Shown: positions 5,676-7,376 of the stretch, in pieces
Layout: the number at the start of each line of letters is the position of its first letter
Position numbering within the stretch: the first letter of the stretch is position 1
From: Christensenella sp. UBA1242
GTDB lineage: Bacteria; Bacillota; Clostridia; Christensenellales; UBA1242
Assembly (NCBI GenBank): GCA_002308915.1
Contig: DBWI01000041.1
Location: 33,090-40,465, forward strand
Reading direction: 5' to 3'
DNA: 7,376 bases
Made by a program: the position numbers and the translations under genes
Notes under the pieces: generated by a model
Seen by the model: only the letters and a program-made list of their open reading frames with translations
Told to the model about the DNA's origin: nothing
The model's database searches: none

Positions 5676-6665
5676 CTATTTGATAAATGAATTGATTGTG
5701 TCAACTCTTTTTTGTCTTTCTTTTTCTTCTTTCTTTACTTCATTTTGCTTGTCTGTGAGAATCTTTTTGGCTTTTTTGATTACTTCTTCGTATTCTTTTT
5801 GTGCCTTTTGGATATCAAACTTGTAATTATCTTCTGCTTCTTTGACTTCTTTTGTGTGAAGTTCTGTCATTTCGCTTTCTTCTCTTTCTTTGATTTCTGG
5901 AAGCATTTCTTTTATCTCTTTGGCAAGAATTTTGTTTTGTGTGATATATTGCTCTGTTAATGTTGCAATTTGACTTTTCATATCTCCACTTCTTCTTATT
6001 ATTTCAATTGTCAAAGGTTGTTCATACCATGCAGGGAAAACAGAAGTTCCGCCGCACAAACAATGTGGCATTTCGAGTTCGTTTTTGCAACCATAAAAAT
6101 CTAGGAATTCTGAACTACTGTTAATCTTTTCATTTGTTGTATCCAATCTCATATTTTTGAAGAATATCTTTTTTGTGTTATACAAATCAAGAACTTCTTT
6201 GCGTGTGTAAACTCTGTTAAAATCTATTGGCAAATCTGTTATAACTTCAAAACTAACATTGTTTACAACTTCATAACTATTGTGAATTCCGTCAAAAAAT
6301 ACTCTGCCTGGAATATTGATGTTTGTTTTTATTCTTTTTATAGTCTTGTCATTGAATCTTGACATTAATCTCATTTTGATATTATCTGTGTCTGGAATTT
6401 TGTCTATGTTATCAAAATGACTGTAATTATCAATGCCGTCAACTCTTTGTGAAATGGCATCAAAAATATCGGTAAACTTATACCAGAATTCTTTTCTATC
6501 CATCTTTGATGTGTCTTGAGTTAACTCTTTTAGCTTTTTTGTAATTTCCTTTCTTCTATCAACAATGTCTTTTAGTTCTTTTGTTGTTGAATTTGGATCT
6601 CTTTTTATTCTCTCAAGTCTTGACTTGTATGCTTCAAAACTTGAATCTCTTATCTTTAGAATCAT
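5676..6665 (-). CDS. Unrecognised coiled-coil protein, 329 residues
   Basis: I do not recognise a family. The N-terminal segment (about 8-55) is helical and strongly charged. The middle (about 90-220) looks like a mixed alpha/beta domain with segments such as GRVFFDGIHNSYEVVNN and VSFEVITDLPIDF, and a Cys/His cluster at C193, H201, C202 and C204 (in MPHCLCGGTSVFPAW) that could bind metal. Residues about 225-325 form a long Lys/Glu-rich helix, very probably a coiled coil. No signal peptide or membrane segment is visible, so it is likely cytoplasmic. The ATG at 6663-6665 has AGGGG (6672-6676) 6 nt upstream. It has its own consensus promoter with a palindrome, and a predicted leader of only about 14 nt. 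The reading frame is intact and its codon usage looks like its neighbours', so I see no sign of recent transfer. Confidence 0.8.
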   Translation of the reverse strand: MILKIRDSSFEAYKSRLERIKRDPNSTTKELKDIVDRRKEITKKLKELTQDTSKMDRKEFWYKFTDIFDAISQRVDGIDNYSHFDNIDKIPDTDNIKMRLMSRFNDKTIKRIKTNINIPGRVFFDGIHNSYEVVNNVSFEVITDLPIDFNRVYTRKEVLDLYNTKKIFFKNMRLDTTNEKINSSSEFLDFYGCKNELEMPHCLCGGTSVFPAWYEQPLTIEIIRRSGDMKSQIATLTEQYITQNKILAKEIKEMLPEIKEREESEMTELHTKEVKEAEDNYKFDIQKAQKEYEEVIKKAKKILTDKQNEVKKEEKERQKRVDTINSFIK

Positions 6666-6685
6666 AATTTTCCCCTACAATAAAA

Positions 6686-6714
6686 ATTATACATATACGA
6701 TAGTATATTGTCAA
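6686..6714 (-). promoter_or_regulatory. Consensus sigma-70/A promoter for the coiled-coil gene
   Basis: The minus strand carries a perfect TTGACA (6709-6714), an exact 17-bp spacer and a perfect TATAAT (6686-6691). It starts 10 bp after the idi stop, with no terminator between. The transcript would begin near 6679, just upstream of the AGGGG ribosome-binding site. Confidence 0.9.
6693..6708. promoter_or_regulatory. Palindrome in coiled-coil gene promoter spacer (possible operator)
   Basis: A dyad with 6-bp arms, ATATAC-TATC-GTATAT (minus strand), fills the spacer of a full-consensus promoter almost completely. It matches the rplJ spacer palindrome at 12 of 16 positions, including the core ATACTANNGTAT. 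A repressor site is a natural explanation for so strong a promoter, but no regulator is visible here. Confidence 0.5.
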
Positions 6715-6724
6715 TATGACATTT

Positions 6725-7237
6725 TTAGAAATTTTTAACAAATTCTATAACTTTTGGTGCACAAATCAAAAACCAAGATGAATATTTTTGTGGGCTATTT
6801 TTTAAATCTTCTGCGAGTTCAAAAATGTCTATCCATTTCATATCATTAACTTCATCTTTGTTTAGTTCAAAACTGCCATCATACTCACCCACAATAACAT
6901 GATCGAACTCATACTCACATAAACCATCATTAAACTTTGTGTAATAAACAAAAGAATATAATTCTTTTAATTCATTACACTTTATTCCAACTTCTTCAAT
7001 AAGTCTTTGCCTTGCATCACTCAAAATATCATTTGTGCGTGGATGCGAACAACAAGTGTTTGCCCAAAGCCCACCACTATGATACTTGTGAAAAGCTCTT
7101 TGTTGAATTAAAATTTTTTTGTTATTAAACAAAAATACAGAAAATGCCCTGTGTAAAATTGCGTTCTTGTGAGCATCAAGTTTTGACACTCTTCCTATCT
7201 CATTATCAAAAATATCTACTGCAATTAAATCTTCCAT
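6725..7237 (-). CDS. idi: Isopentenyl-diphosphate delta-isomerase, type 1
   Basis: Nudix-fold enzyme that interconverts isopentenyl diphosphate and dimethylallyl diphosphate, the C5 units for isoprenoids such as undecaprenyl carrier and quinone side chains. The 170 residues match type 1 throughout: HKNAILHRAFSVFLF with metal ligands H23/H29, QQRAFHKYHSGGLWANTCCSHP with catalytic C63 and metal ligand H65, the Nudix-like DARQRLIEEVGI (about 74-85), the E108/E110 pair in CEYEFDHV, and the conserved W155. It lacks the FMN-dependent type 2 (Fni) pattern. The length is slightly short but complete. The ATG at 7235-7237 is the only start that keeps the whole domain. No Shine-Dalgarno precedes it, and the predicted transcript starts at or beside this ATG. 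It is transcribed away from the initiator tRNA gene. Confidence 0.95.
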   Translation of the reverse strand: MEDLIAVDIFDNEIGRVSKLDAHKNAILHRAFSVFLFNNKKILIQQRAFHKYHSGGLWANTCCSHPRTNDILSDARQRLIEEVGIKCNELKELYSFVYYTKFNDGLCEYEFDHVIVGEYDGSFELNKDEVNDMKWIDIFELAEDLKNSPQKYSSWFLICAPKVIEFVKNF

Positions 7238-7243
7238 ACTTTA

Positions 7244-7273
7244 TTTATACAAAAAATAACATTTTTTTGTCAA
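7244..7273 (-). promoter_or_regulatory. Promoter of idi
   Basis: The minus strand has a perfect TTGACA (7268-7273), an 18-bp A/T-rich spacer and TATAAA (7244-7249). The expected start, 6-8 bp downstream, falls at about 7236-7238, on the idi ATG itself. This implies a leaderless message unless the true start lies further upstream. Confidence 0.75.
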
Positions 7274-7276
7274 AAT

Positions 7277-7290
7277 CTTTTTGCAAAAAG
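7277..7290. promoter_or_regulatory. Perfect 14-bp palindrome between divergent promoters
   Basis: CTTTTTGCAAAAAG is its own reverse complement and lies between the two outward-facing -35 boxes (7268-7273 and 7293-7298), 3 bp from one and 2 bp from the other. It could bind a shared regulator or act as a curved A-tract upstream element for both promoters. A/T bias makes chance possible. Confidence 0.4.
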
Positions 7291-7292
7291 TA

Positions 7293-7321
7293 TTGACAAA
7301 CAAATAACAATGATATATATT
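7293..7321 (+). promoter_or_regulatory. Promoter of the initiator tRNA gene
   Basis: The plus strand carries TTGACA (7293-7298), a 17-bp spacer and TATATT (7316-7321). Transcription should start near 7328, about 7 bp before the mature tRNA 5' end, giving a very short 5' trailer for RNase P to remove. Confidence 0.82.
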
Positions 7322-7334
7322 TAATAACAGTTGA

Positions 7335-7376
7335 CGCGGGATAGAGCAGCTAGGTAGCTCGTCGGGCTCATAACCC
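7335..7376 (+). tRNA. Initiator tRNA-fMet (CAU), 5' part, cut by window edge
   Basis: The 5' 42 nt of a tRNA are present. They comprise the acceptor strand CGCGGGA, T8-A9, a D arm GAGC/GCTC with an AGCTAGGTA loop, then TCGGG-CTCATAA-CCC with anticodon CAT at 7369-7371. Three consecutive G residues (7364-7366) facing three C residues (7374-7376) in the anticodon stem are the initiator hallmark. The 5' C fits the unpaired C1-A72 of bacterial initiators, though position 72 is outside the window. The rest of the anticodon arm, the T arm and the 3' end are missing only because the window ends. Confidence 0.95.

Noticed and set aside
5671..5690. Third copy of the ATACTA-type operator near the end of the coiled-coil gene
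   Set aside because: TATACTATTTGATA matches only one half-site, has no dyad partner and lies at the 3' end of a coding region.
1..7376. Alternative genetic code (no TGA stop among seven visible stops)
   Set aside because: The stops are six TAA and one TAG, which is expected in AT-rich DNA with so few genes. The Trp codons checked are TGG and no in-frame TGA interrupts a conserved protein.
1..7376. Mobile element, CRISPR array, toxin-antitoxin or defence system
   Set aside because: I saw no transposase, integrase, direct-repeat array, attachment-site duplication or defence-family motif. All repeats found are short dyads near promoters or hairpins.

Overview
This is an AT-rich window (roughly 30% G+C by eye) of ordinary bacterial chromosome. 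Strong Shine-Dalgarno sites, TTGACA-17-TATAAT-type promoters and a structured L10 leader suggest a low-GC Firmicutes-type (Bacillota) bacterium, probably an uncultured relative of the Clostridia. The lineage is an inference from composition and gene signals, not from a marker-gene comparison. All protein genes lie on the minus strand. An initiator tRNA gene points the other way at the right edge and is cut by the window end.

Read in the direction of transcription, from right to left, the layout is as follows. (1) A divergent control region (about 7244-7321) drives tRNA-fMet rightward and idi leftward. idi encodes type 1 isopentenyl-diphosphate isomerase and may be a leaderless mRNA. (2) An unrecognised 329-residue coiled-coil protein follows. 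It has its own consensus promoter, with a palindrome in the spacer. (3) Next is a small four-helix membrane protein closed by a clear intrinsic terminator at 5161-5187. (4) A three-gene operon then encodes RNase R (rnr), a small four-cysteine zinc-ribbon protein whose start overlaps the rnr stop, and a PHP-domain phosphoesterase with a lysine-rich tail. (5) The last unit is rplJ-rplL (ribosomal proteins L10 and L7/L12), with a consensus promoter and a leader of about 170 nt that folds into paired elements ending next to the rplJ ribosome-binding site. rplL runs off the left edge.

No mobile element, CRISPR array or defence cassette is visible. The points of most interest are regulatory and contextual. 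The same 12-bp operator-like core (ATACTANNGTAT) sits between the -35 and -10 boxes of both rplJ and the unknown coiled-coil gene, and a looser palindrome lies in the probable rnr promoter. RNase R is co-transcribed with a PHP phosphoesterase and a zinc-ribbon protein, which could be an RNA-turnover unit. The 329-residue protein has no family I can name.
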